DNA of 6,220 nt from Marinilabiliales bacterium (GTDB taxonomy: Bacteria > Bacteroidota > Bacteroidia > Bacteroidales > BM523), in NCBI GenBank assembly GCA_002869425.1, contig PKSZ01000417.1, positions 1-6,220 of the forward strand, written 5' to 3'. The position numbers and the translations under genes were made by a program. This document shows positions 1 to 5,902 of this stretch, piece by piece; position 1 is the first letter of the stretch; every line of letters starts with the position of its first letter. Below the pieces are notes generated by a model. The model searched no databases, had not been told where the DNA came from, and worked only from the letters and a program-made list of their open reading frames with translations.

Positions 1-1109
1 GCATCGATCATAATGGCTTCACAAATTGAACGTAAACCTCTTGCTCCCAGTTTGAATTCTATTGCTTTGTCTACAATATAATCTAGGGATCCATTGGAGA
101 ATTTTACTTTAATTCCATCTATATCAAACAGTTTAGTATATTGTTTGATGATTGAATTTTTTGGCTCAGTAAGGATTGCTCTCAATATATCCCTGTCAAG
201 TGGAGATAGGTAGGTAAGTACCGGAAGTCTTCCAATTATCTCGGGAATTAAACCGAAAGATTTAAGATCCTGTGGCGCAATATATTGCAACATGTTATTT
301 TTGTCTATTGAATACCGGGAGTTGCCAGCTCCATATCCAACTACCTTGGTATTGAGACGTTGTGCAATCTTTTTATCAATACCATCAAAGGCGCCACCAC
401 AAATGAAGAGAATATTTTTTGTATTGACTGCAATCATTTTTTGATCCGGATGCTTTCTGCCTCCTTGTGGAGGAACATTCACTATTGAACCTTCCAATAG
501 CTTCAACAATCCCTGCTGAACACCTTCACCAGATACATCACGAGTAATGCTTGGATTGTCACCTTTTCTGGCAATTTTGTCGATTTCATCAATAAAGACA
601 ATTCCTCTTTCAGCCAAATTTACGTCATAGTCTGCAGATTGTAATAGTCTTGTAAGAAGGCTTTCTACATCTTCGCCCACATATCCGGCTTCTGTCAATA
701 CAGTCGCATCCACAATTGTGAAAGGAACATGAAGCATTTTTGCAATGGTACGAGCCAGGAGTGTTTTTCCTGTTCCTGTTTCCCCTACCAGAATAATATT
801 GGATTTTTCAATTTCAATATCATCTTTTGTTTCTTTTTGGGAAAGCCTTTTGTAATGATTGTAAACGGCAACAGACAAAACTTTTTTTGCATCCTCCTGT
901 CCAATCACATATTGATCAAGAAATTTCTTTATTTCAACAGGTTTGAGAAGTTCTACCTTATTGATGTCGAAAGATTCTTCCGAACCTATTTCTTCCCTGA
1001 TTATTTTATGTGCCTGTTCAACGCAAGATTCACAAATATGTCCGGATATCCCTGCAATTAATAAACTGGTCTCCTTCTTATCTCTACCACAAAACGAACA
1101 TTTATCCAT
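1..1109 (-). CDS. clpX: ClpX, ATP-dependent unfoldase subunit of the ClpXP protease (C-terminus cut off by window edge)
   Basis: ClpX is a hexameric AAA+ unfoldase that recognises degrons, unfolds the protein and threads it into ClpP in the cytoplasm. About 369 codons are visible without a stop; full-length ClpX is usually a little over 400 residues, so only the C-terminal tail is missing. Visible in order: an N-terminal zinc-binding domain with Cys4, Cys7, Cys26 and Cys29; Walker A GETGTGKT at 109-116; pore loop GYVGED at 142-147; Walker B IVFIDEID at 170-177; the RKH pore loop at 218-220; FGLIPEIIGRLP at 285-296, containing the box-VII arginine finger Arg294; and sensor II GARGLR at 355-360. 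The ClpP-docking loop reads VGY (257-259), where E. coli has IGF. The ATG at 1107-1109 is chosen because the zinc finger begins three residues later. It is the third gene of tig-clpP-clpX, 19 bases after clpP, and no promoter is evident in that gap. Confidence 0.97.
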   Translation of the reverse strand, partial: MDKCSFCGRDKKETSLLIAGISGHICESCVEQAHKIIREEIGSEESFDINKVELLKPVEIKKFLDQYVIGQEDAKKVLSVAVYNHYKRLSQKETKDDIEIEKSNIILVGETGTGKTLLARTIAKMLHVPFTIVDATVLTEAGYVGEDVESLLTRLLQSADYDVNLAERGIVFIDEIDKIARKGDNPSITRDVSGEGVQQGLLKLLEGSIVNVPPQGGRKHPDQKMIAVNTKNILFICGGAFDGIDKKIAQRLNTKVVGYGAGNSRYSIDKNNMLQYIAPQDLKSFGLIPEIIGRLPVLTYLSPLDRDILRAILTEPKNSIIKQYTKLFDIDGIKVKFSNGSLDYIVDKAIEFKLGARGLRSICEAIMID

Positions 1110-1128
1110 ATTGACTGTTGATGGGTTT

Positions 1129-1797
1129 TTATTTTTCTCTTACCAGGACTTCGTCAATCATTCCATAATCTTTTGCTTCAGTAGCAGTCATCCAGTAGTC
1201 TCTGTCAGAGTCTTTTTCAACTTTGTCAAATTTGTTACCAGAGTGTTTTGAAATGATTTCGTACAATTCTTTCTTAAGCTTTTGAATCTCTCTGGATGTT
1301 ATTTCAATGTCAACCGCCTGACCTTCAGCTCCACCCATTGGTTGGTGTATCATTACTCGAGAATGCTGAAGTGCTGATCTTTTTCCTTTTGTTCCGGAAC
1401 AGAGCAATACTGCGCCCATAGAAGCAGCCATTCCTGTACAAATTGTAGCAACGTCTGCAGAAATATACTGTATGGTATCGTATATTCCTAGTCCTGCATG
1501 AACAGAACCGCCTGGGGTGTTAAAATATATTGATATGTCTTTGGTTGGATCTGAAGATTCAAGGAAAAGGAGTTGAGCCTGGATAATATTTGCTACATGA
1601 TCGTTGATGGGTAAACCCAGAAAAATAATTCTGTCCATCATCAACCTAGAAAAAACATCCATGCTGGCAACATTGAGCTGGCGTTCTTCGATAATTGTAG
1701 GTGAAATATAGTTGTTGTATACTGATGTATACCTGTGCAGGCTTAGGCTGCTGATGCCTCTATGTTTAGTGGCGTATTTGTTAAAATCATCAATCAT
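1129..1797 (-). CDS. clpP: ClpP, serine peptidase subunit of the Clp protease
   Basis: ClpP forms a barrel of two heptameric rings that degrades polypeptides delivered by ClpX or another Clp ATPase. The 222-residue product carries the complete catalytic triad: Ser126 in TGMAASMG, His151 in MIHQPMGG (25 residues on, as in E. coli) and Asp200 in SDRDYWMT. The NTPGGSV segment at 93-99 is the conserved glycine-rich stretch of the active-site region. Alignment with E. coli puts the mature start near residue 30, just before SPTIIEE, so the N-terminal extension is about 29 residues, roughly double the E. coli propeptide. From memory, a long leader starting with an M(I)DDF-K-YATKH sequence is usual in Bacteroidota, which supports the upstream ATG over Met46. 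The gene starts 18 bases after the tig stop and ends 19 bases before clpX, implying co-transcription. Nothing appears truncated or mutated. Confidence 0.98.
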   Translation of the reverse strand: MIDDFNKYATKHRGISSLSLHRYTSVYNNYISPTIIEERQLNVASMDVFSRLMMDRIIFLGLPINDHVANIIQAQLLFLESSDPTKDISIYFNTPGGSVHAGLGIYDTIQYISADVATICTGMAASMGAVLLCSGTKGKRSALQHSRVMIHQPMGGAEGQAVDIEITSREIQKLKKELYEIISKHSGNKFDKVEKDSDRDYWMTATEAKDYGMIDEVLVREK

Positions 1798-1815
1798 AGC
1801 GAATGCAATATTTGG

Positions 1816-3174
1816 TTATTTTGCGGAGAACAATTTACTAAATTCTTCTGAAGAAATCTCTTTTTCGTCAACTTTTACATTTTCTTTAATGTACTCAACA
1901 ACTTTATCCTCAAGTTTTTTCTCGTAAAGTCTTTTTCTGTCATCGTCTTTTTTTAGCATTTCTCTTGCATATCCTTCCAGTTGCTCATCAGGAACATTAC
2001 TCAAACCATATTGAGCAAATTGTTGCAATGCTACCTCTTTAGAGAGACTTAGTACTTCTTCTTCCGTTACATTAAGTTCATTTTCTGTAATTACTTTTGA
2101 TTTGATCAACTGCCATTTCAGGTCTTCTAAGAATAATGGAAATTCATCTTTCATTTTTTCTTCAGTAAGCTCTGAACCTTCTTTTGTTGAACTCAACCAT
2201 CTTTTTAGAAATTCTTCTGGTAATTCCAGGTTGGTCTTATTTACAAGCTTTTCTTTGGCATCAAGGAAAAATTTAAATTCACTTTCGCGAACCAGAGTTT
2301 TGGCTATATCATCTTTGATCGCATTTCTAAATTCTTCAACAGACTTAATTTTTCCTTCACCGAAAACTTTATCAAAAAGCTCCTGGTTAATTTCAGCATC
2401 TATATAGTTGCTCATTTCGTTAACTGTAAATCGGAAATTTGGATTAATTTCAGCAACTTCTTCTTTTTTAAGTTTCAGGAATGCAGCAATTTCTGTATCG
2501 TTTTCAAATGCCTTTTTAACGTCGAAATCAACGGTGTCGCCAATTTTCTTATTTGTAAAGGCTTTCTTTATTTTTACCTGCTGCAATCTTTCCATACTGA
2601 ACATTACGTCGTCGTGAGAAAGTCCGTTTTTAACAATGTTGCCCTCTTTATCGATCTGTTGTACTGAGCCTTTTACAAGAGAATTTTCTTCAATTTTGTC
2701 TGTAGTTTCAACTTTACCAAAGCGCTTGGTGTAGTTTTCAACATAGTTATCAATCATTTTATCTTCTATCTGGATTTGATAAAATGGAATTTTATCTCTT
2801 TTGGTAAGCTTGATTTCAAAATCAGGTGCAATTCCAACATCAAATTTGAATTCAAAATCTGATTGATGATCAAAATCGACTGGTTTTTGATCTTTATTTG
2901 GAAGTGGTTCACCAAGAACGTTCAATTGATTTTCTGAAATGAATCCGCTAAGTGCTTCAGAAATAAGTTTATTTATTTCTTCAACGAGGACAGACTTTCC
3001 ATACATTTTTCTAACCATTCCCATTGGAACTTTTCCTGCCCTGAATCCATCGAGATTAACTTTTTTCCTATAATCTCTTAGAACTTTTTCTGCATTTTCT
3101 TCATAATCATTTTTTTCAATGCTGACAGTAATAACAGAATTCAATTCGTCAATGTTCTCTTTTGTGATATTCAT
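1816..3174 (-). CDS. tig: Trigger factor, ribosome-associated chaperone with an eroded prolyl-isomerase domain
   Basis: Trigger factor docks beside the ribosome exit tunnel and shields nascent chains. The 452-residue length is close to the family norm. The N-terminal ribosome-binding domain (about 1-115) contains GFRAGKVP at 43-50, matching the E. coli ribosome-docking signature in both sequence and position. Residues about 160-255 occupy the place of the FKBP-type prolyl-isomerase domain and end in a recognisable FRFTVNEM strand, but the usual FKBP landmarks (a G-x-F-x-P-G-F-E-like segment and catalytic aromatic residues) are not visible. Residues about 260-452 form the helical, charged, SurA-like chaperone domain, with LELPEEFLKRW at 316-326. 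It is the first gene of the operon with clpP and clpX. A close promoter lies at 3224-3253 and a second one farther upstream. No Shine-Dalgarno sequence decides the start; the ATG at 3172-3174 is chosen because it gives the normal spacing to the GFRxGK motif. Confidence 0.96.
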   Translation of the reverse strand: MNITKENIDELNSVITVSIEKNDYEENAEKVLRDYRKKVNLDGFRAGKVPMGMVRKMYGKSVLVEEINKLISEALSGFISENQLNVLGEPLPNKDQKPVDFDHQSDFEFKFDVGIAPDFEIKLTKRDKIPFYQIQIEDKMIDNYVENYTKRFGKVETTDKIEENSLVKGSVQQIDKEGNIVKNGLSHDDVMFSMERLQQVKIKKAFTNKKIGDTVDFDVKKAFENDTEIAAFLKLKKEEVAEINPNFRFTVNEMSNYIDAEINQELFDKVFGEGKIKSVEEFRNAIKDDIAKTLVRESEFKFFLDAKEKLVNKTNLELPEEFLKRWLSSTKEGSELTEEKMKDEFPLFLEDLKWQLIKSKVITENELNVTEEEVLSLSKEVALQQFAQYGLSNVPDEQLEGYAREMLKKDDDRKRLYEKKLEDKVVEYIKENVKVDEKEISSEEFSKLFSAK

Positions 3175-3199
3175 GATTTAGCTAAAATAAAACGTTATT

Positions 3200-3222
3200 A
3201 AAAAAAACCGCCCAAAAGCGGT
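3200..3222 (-). terminator. Rho-independent terminator hairpin just upstream of tig
   Basis: Read on the minus strand, ACCGC (3222-3218) and GCGGT (3211-3207) form a perfect 5-bp GC-rich stem around a 6-base loop. The stem is followed by an unbroken run of eight T, from 3207 down to 3200. On the plus strand no T-run follows, so the polarity is minus. It lies only about 25 bases before the tig start codon and points into tig. It would stop transcripts arriving from upstream (tRNA-Leu read-through or the distal promoter at 3333-3362). The proximal tig promoter starts transcription inside the hairpin and should escape it. Confidence 0.7.
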
Positions 3223-3223
3223 C

Positions 3224-3253
3224 CAAAAATATAAAAAAACAACTTATTATCAA
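3224..3253 (-). promoter_or_regulatory. Proximal promoter of tig-clpP-clpX (Bacteroidota type)
   Basis: On the minus strand, TTG at 3253-3251 is followed after exactly 19 bases by TATTTTTG at 3231-3224. This matches the Bacteroidota primary sigma-factor consensus TTG-N19-TAnnTTTG. The predicted transcription start is near 3217-3220, giving a leader of about 45 bases before the tig ATG. That start falls within the 5' arm or loop of the hairpin at 3207-3222, so this transcript would lack most of the 5' arm. Confidence 0.7.
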
Positions 3254-3254
3254 G

Positions 3255-3281
3255 TGAGCGGATGAAAGAGTGTGAAACCCC
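3255..3281 (-). repeat. Degenerate copy of the tRNA-Leu 3' end (T-arm and acceptor strand)
   Basis: Shifted by 305 bases from the tRNA-Leu gene, this stretch aligns without gaps to 3560-3586, with about 19 of 27 positions identical. On the minus strand it retains GGGG, then TTC at the T-loop position, and TTCATCCGC, which is the last T-stem bases plus the whole acceptor 3' strand. The remainder of a tRNA is not recognisable upstream of it. It could be the relic of a tandem tRNA-Leu copy or of an integration (att-type) duplication, or a coincidence. No integrase or other mobile gene lies nearby. Confidence 0.3.
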
Positions 3282-3332
3282 TTAAATTTTGCAATGTTTA
3301 CATAACAAAAACACCCGTTATCATTAGATCAC

Positions 3333-3362
3333 CAAAGGTAAGTAATAAAAATTAATCTACAA
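3333..3362 (-). promoter_or_regulatory. Distal promoter candidate upstream of tig
   Basis: On the minus strand, TTG at 3362-3360 and TACCTTTG at 3340-3333 are separated by exactly 19 bases, again fitting TTG-N19-TAnnTTTG. The predicted start is near 3326. Transcripts would run about 120 bases and then meet the terminator at 3200-3222, ahead of tig. It may drive a short untranslated RNA or a conditionally terminated tig leader. The AT-rich background makes chance matches possible, but the identical spacing of two such promoters in a row is supportive. Confidence 0.5.
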
Positions 3363-3372
3363 GTAGTAATAT

Positions 3373-3412
3373 CTTAAAAACGACGTTTTAAGCCTAATTT
3401 TTACAAAAATTA
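3373..3412. repeat. Two adjacent AT-rich inverted repeats in the tig-tRNA spacer
   Basis: CTTAAAA (3373-3379) pairs with TTTTAAG (3386-3392) around six bases. Immediately after it, TAATTTTT (3395-3402) pairs with AAAAATTA (3405-3412) around two bases. The second could form a small cruciform, a binding site, or nothing functional in such AT-rich DNA. Neither is followed by a clean T-run on either strand, so neither is called a terminator. Apart from these repeats, the distal promoter and the tRNA-end copy, I see nothing in 3254-3512; it has no plausible reading frame. Confidence 0.3.
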
Positions 3413-3512
3413 TAAGTATGAAGGTTATGATTGGAAAGAGAAAAAATAATTGAAATGGGTAAATGGAACGATAATCAAACAGGTAGGGAGTAGTTTTTAA
3501 GAAGTTTTATAT

Positions 3513-3552
3513 AAACGAAACAACCCGAAATATCTGTTACGATTTCCGGGTT
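3513..3552 (-). terminator. Terminator of tRNA-Leu
   Basis: On the minus strand, 3552-3542 (AACCCGGAAAT) pairs with 3531-3522 (ATTTCGGGTT), giving a 10-bp stem with one bulged base and a 10-base loop. A T-rich but interrupted tail (GTTTCGTTT) follows. It begins about 10 bases after the tRNA 3' end, the position expected for a tRNA terminator. The broken T-run suggests incomplete termination, with the cleaner hairpin at 3200-3222 as a possible second stop. Confidence 0.65.
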
Positions 3553-3561
3553 ATATCTCTG

Positions 3562-3643
3562 TGCGGATGAAGGGACTCGAACCCCCACGCCTCTCGGCAC
3601 TAGATCCTAAGTCTAGCGCGGCTACCAATTACGCCACATCCGC
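3562..3643 (-). tRNA. tRNA-Leu, anticodon UAG
   Basis: The 82-base gene folds as a class II tRNA. The acceptor stem is GCGGATG with CATCCGC, and the discriminator base is A at 3562. The D-stem is GCG/CGC with the GG of the D-loop. The anticodon stem CTAGA/TCTAG encloses the loop CTTAGGA, placing UAG at the anticodon, which decodes leucine CUN codons. The long variable arm (GCC-GAGA-GGC) is the leucine/serine hallmark. The T-loop is TTCGAGT, and the T-stem has two G-U pairs at its base. The bases after the discriminator are not CCA, so CCA must be added enzymatically. The gene stands alone, upstream of and co-oriented with the tig operon. Confidence 0.97.
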
Positions 3644-3663
3644 GTGTATTTTAAATTTCGTCA

Positions 3664-3698
3664 CAAATATATTTAATTTGGAATAAAAAATATTACAA
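3664..3698 (-). promoter_or_regulatory. Likely promoter of tRNA-Leu
   Basis: On the minus strand, TATATTTG at 3671-3664 matches the Bacteroidota -7 box TAnnTTTG exactly and would start transcription about 14 bases before the tRNA 5' end. The only upstream TTG (3698-3696) lies 24 bases away, longer than the usual spacing, so the -33 element is uncertain. Confidence 0.5.
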
Positions 3699-3717
3699 TT
3701 ACTAAAAAAAAATAAGC

Positions 3718-3725
3718 TAATTTTG
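3718..3725 (+). promoter_or_regulatory. Candidate -7 box for the OmpA/PD40 gene
   Basis: TAATTTTG matches TAnnTTTG and would give a start near 3732 and a leader of about 48 bases. No TTG lies at the normal -33 spacing, so the promoter is either weak, dependent on an activator, or this match is chance. No good Shine-Dalgarno sequence precedes the ATG at 3780, as expected for the phylum. The remainder of the 136-base tRNA-to-gene spacer (3644-3779) is AT-rich with nothing further visible. Confidence 0.4.
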
Positions 3726-3779
3726 TAAATTCAATCGGTTATAGTAATTTTCAAAGATTTTTTAAAGGTTAATAGGCTT

Positions 3780-5849
3780 ATGAAATTGATACGACCTTTC
3801 TTGCTAGGAATGTTACTTTTTGCAACCTTGTCGGCTGTTGCACAGAAAGTTCAGTGGGCTTCTGAAGTAATTAAAGTTTCTTCTCAATATGATAAAGAAG
3901 AAAAGAGTGCCAACGAAGCTCTGGGAAAATATAATGTTTTGCCAAGAGGAGGAGATGCACCTACAGCTTGGGCTGTAAAGAAAAAAGGTAAGGATGAAGA
4001 TCCCAAACCTGCATACATTGTATTAGGGTATAAAAATCCGATGAGGATTCGACAGGTGGCAATTGCTGAAAGCTGGAATCCTGGTGCAATTACCAAAGTA
4101 AAAATTTATGGTGCTGAAGGTGAAGAGGCTGTTATATATGAAGGAGAACCCAAAACAATAGGGGAAAAGGGTAGAATGTTTAACATTATCCTTGAATCAC
4201 CTACAGAATTTTTTGTAAACAGCGTAGAGGTTCATTTAGATCCAGGTGCTGTACCTGGATGGAATACGATAGATGCAGTAGGGATTACAGACTCTCCAGA
4301 TTCTTTAAAAGCAGAAATAAATGTTGTTCCAAACCTGGTTTTTCCAGAAGATCCTGAGAATCTGGGTAAAGGAATAAATTCCATTTATGATGAACTGGCT
4401 CCCAAAATTACACCAGACGGAAGAACATTGTATTTTACAAGAAAATATCATCCCGATAATGTGGGTGGATTCAAGGACGGTGATGATATCTGGGTGTCTT
4501 CAAGAGTATCTGTTGGAAAAAAGGTTAATCCGGATACAGGAGAGGAAGAGGATATTTGGGAATGGTCAGAAGCTGAAAATATTGGCCCACCGCTGAATAC
4601 TGCATTGAATAATTTTATTCAGGGTGTTACGCCTGATGGAAATACATTGGTAGTAGGTAATGTATATAATAAAGATGGTACACAAACAGCTGGTGTTTCT
4701 TTTTCATATAAAGAAAAAGAAGGATGGTCTTTCCCTGAAAAGCAAATTATTCAGGATTATTATAACTTATCGCCCAATGCAAACTATTATCTTTCAAATG
4801 ATGGTAAGTTTTTACTTATGGCAATTGAAAGAAAAGATTCTTATGGTAAATTAGATTTATATGTTAGCATTAGAAAGGGAGATAACAGATGGTCAAAACC
4901 CAAAAATCTTGGACCAACAATAAATACGTCCCAGCACGACTACAGTCCGTTTTTGGCTGCTGATGGTGTAACTTTGTTTTTCTCTTCATCAGGTCATTCA
5001 GGATATGGACAGGAAGATATTTTCAGAACGATTCGTCAGGATGACAGCTGGGAAAAATGGAGTGAGCCCGAAAACCTTGGAGAAGGAATCAATACGGTGA
5101 ATTCAGATTCGAAGTATAATATACCCGCATCAGGAGAGTATGCGTATTTTTCTTCAGAAAATAATTCATTTGGGAAAAATGATATTTTTAGGATATTGCT
5201 TCCTAGTATAATTAAACCAAAGCCAGTTGTGTTGATTTCTGGTCGTGTTTTGAATGAAAGAAATATGAGTCCAATTGGTGGTTGTAAGATTACGTATGAA
5301 ATTCTTCCGGAAGGAGAGGAAGCTGGTATTGCCAGATCCGATCCGAATACCGGAGAATATAAGATTGTATTGCCTGCGGGTAAGAAGTATGGTTTCAGGG
5401 CACTTGCCGCAGGATATTATAGTATGTCTTCGAATTTAGACTTAACAGAAACTACAGAATATGCTGAGATAGAGAAGGATTTGAAACTTGCTCCTATTGA
5501 AGAGGGTATGGTATTTACGCTTAATAATATCTTCTTTGAATTTGCGAAGGCCAATTTACTTCCGGAATCATATCCGGAATTACAGCGGGTATTCCAGTTG
5601 ATGGTAGACAACCCAACACTTAAGGTTGAGATCTCAGGTCATACAGATGATGTAGGTTCAGACGAAACCAATATGGCACTTTCAAAAGCGCGTGCACAGT
5701 CTGTAACAGATTATCTTGTAAAGAGTGGCATTAGTGCAGATAGGATAATTAGTAAGGGTTATGGCGAAACAAGACCAGTTGCCTTTAACAATAGTGAGGA
5801 AGGACGTGCTATGAACAGGAGAGTTGAATTTAAAATTCTTTCAAAATAA
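3780..5849 (+). CDS. Exported multidomain protein: discoidin-like, PD40 propeller, CRD-like and OmpA peptidoglycan-binding domains
   Basis: The 689-residue product begins with a signal peptide: a basic Lys-Ile-Arg start, a hydrophobic stretch at 6-20, and probable signal peptidase I cleavage after Ala21 (AVA-Q). There is no lipobox cysteine. Residues about 25-170 look like a galactose-binding/discoidin-type beta-sandwich (YIVLGY at 79-84, IRQVAIAES at 90-98, VKIYGA at 107-112). Residues about 190-472 contain roughly five PD40/TolB-like blades, recognisable as W-x-x-P-x-N-L-G-x-x-I-N-T followed by DG-x-x-L-x-F and D-I-W/F. Residues 484-570 resemble a carboxypeptidase regulatory-like domain (ISGRVLNERNMSPIGG). 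Residues about 578-689 form an OmpA C-terminal domain; Asp623 and Arg638 align with E. coli OmpA Asp271 and Arg286, which bind diaminopimelate. It probably sits in the periplasm, bound to peptidoglycan. From the propeller onward the domain order resembles type IX secretion protein PorE, but the function here is unproven. It has its own terminator and is transcribed away from the tRNA. Confidence 0.93.
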   Translation: MKLIRPFLLGMLLFATLSAVAQKVQWASEVIKVSSQYDKEEKSANEALGKYNVLPRGGDAPTAWAVKKKGKDEDPKPAYIVLGYKNPMRIRQVAIAESWNPGAITKVKIYGAEGEEAVIYEGEPKTIGEKGRMFNIILESPTEFFVNSVEVHLDPGAVPGWNTIDAVGITDSPDSLKAEINVVPNLVFPEDPENLGKGINSIYDELAPKITPDGRTLYFTRKYHPDNVGGFKDGDDIWVSSRVSVGKKVNPDTGEEEDIWEWSEAENIGPPLNTALNNFIQGVTPDGNTLVVGNVYNKDGTQTAGVSFSYKEKEGWSFPEKQIIQDYYNLSPNANYYLSNDGKFLLMAIERKDSYGKLDLYVSIRKGDNRWSKPKNLGPTINTSQHDYSPFLAADGVTLFFSSSGHSGYGQEDIFRTIRQDDSWEKWSEPENLGEGINTVNSDSKYNIPASGEYAYFSSENNSFGKNDIFRILLPSIIKPKPVVLISGRVLNERNMSPIGGCKITYEILPEGEEAGIARSDPNTGEYKIVLPAGKKYGFRALAAGYYSMSSNLDLTETTEYAEIEKDLKLAPIEEGMVFTLNNIFFEFAKANLLPESYPELQRVFQLMVDNPTLKVEISGHTDDVGSDETNMALSKARAQSVTDYLVKSGISADRIISKGYGETRPVAFNNSEEGRAMNRRVEFKILSK

Positions 5850-5872
5850 AAAAATCAAAATGTTATTATATG

Positions 5873-5902
5873 AAAGCGGTTGCGAAAGTGACCGCTTTTT
5901 TT
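5873..5902 (+). terminator. Rho-independent terminator of the OmpA/PD40 gene, at a convergent junction
   Basis: The arms 5873-5883 and 5888-5898 form an 11-bp stem (including two G-T wobbles) closed by a GAAA tetraloop. The 3' side runs into seven T at 5896-5902. It begins 24 bases after the stop codon at 5847-5849. The T-run overlaps the lptB stop codon at 5901-5903. In the minus direction the same hairpin is followed only by a mixed AT stretch, so it may act weakly for lptB too. Confidence 0.85.

Larger units (their letters stand above)
3200..3326 (-). ncRNA. Possible short transcript or attenuated leader between distal promoter and terminator
   Basis: This interval is bounded by a consensus-type promoter start (about 3326) and a Rho-independent terminator (3200-3222), giving a predicted RNA of about 125 bases. 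I found no convincing open reading frame in it: ATG codons are followed by stops within a few codons. A weak AT-rich hairpin is possible around 3290-3315. The segment also carries a degenerate copy of a tRNA 3' end (3255-3281). I do not recognise an RNA family. The call rests only on the arrangement of signals. Confidence 0.22.

Noticed and set aside
729..1251. Plus-strand open frames opposite clpX and clpP
   Set aside because: They are antisense to genes with complete motifs, their translations are Phe/Ser/Cys-rich and low in complexity, and they have no recognisable domain.
1712..2617. Plus-strand open frames opposite clpP and trigger factor
   Set aside because: They are rich in Ser, Phe and Leu, as expected from reading Lys/Glu-rich genes backwards; no start signals or domains.
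3373..3402. Hairpin CTTAAAA...TTTTAAG followed by TAATTTTT as a plus-strand terminator
   Set aside because: The stem is AT-only, the T-run is five bases and displaced, and there is no plus-strand gene upstream for it to terminate.
3413..3500. Tiny reading frames starting at ATG near 3419 and 3455
   Set aside because: Only about 11-13 codons each, with no ribosome binding site and no upstream promoter of the expected type.
3255..3562. An intact integrated element between the tRNA-Leu end and its partial copy
   Set aside because: The roughly 300-base interval has no coding capacity and the repeat is imperfect, so at most a relic remains.
4387..4854. Short plus-strand frames inside the OmpA/PD40 gene
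   Set aside because: Out-of-frame shadows of a well-supported 689-residue gene.
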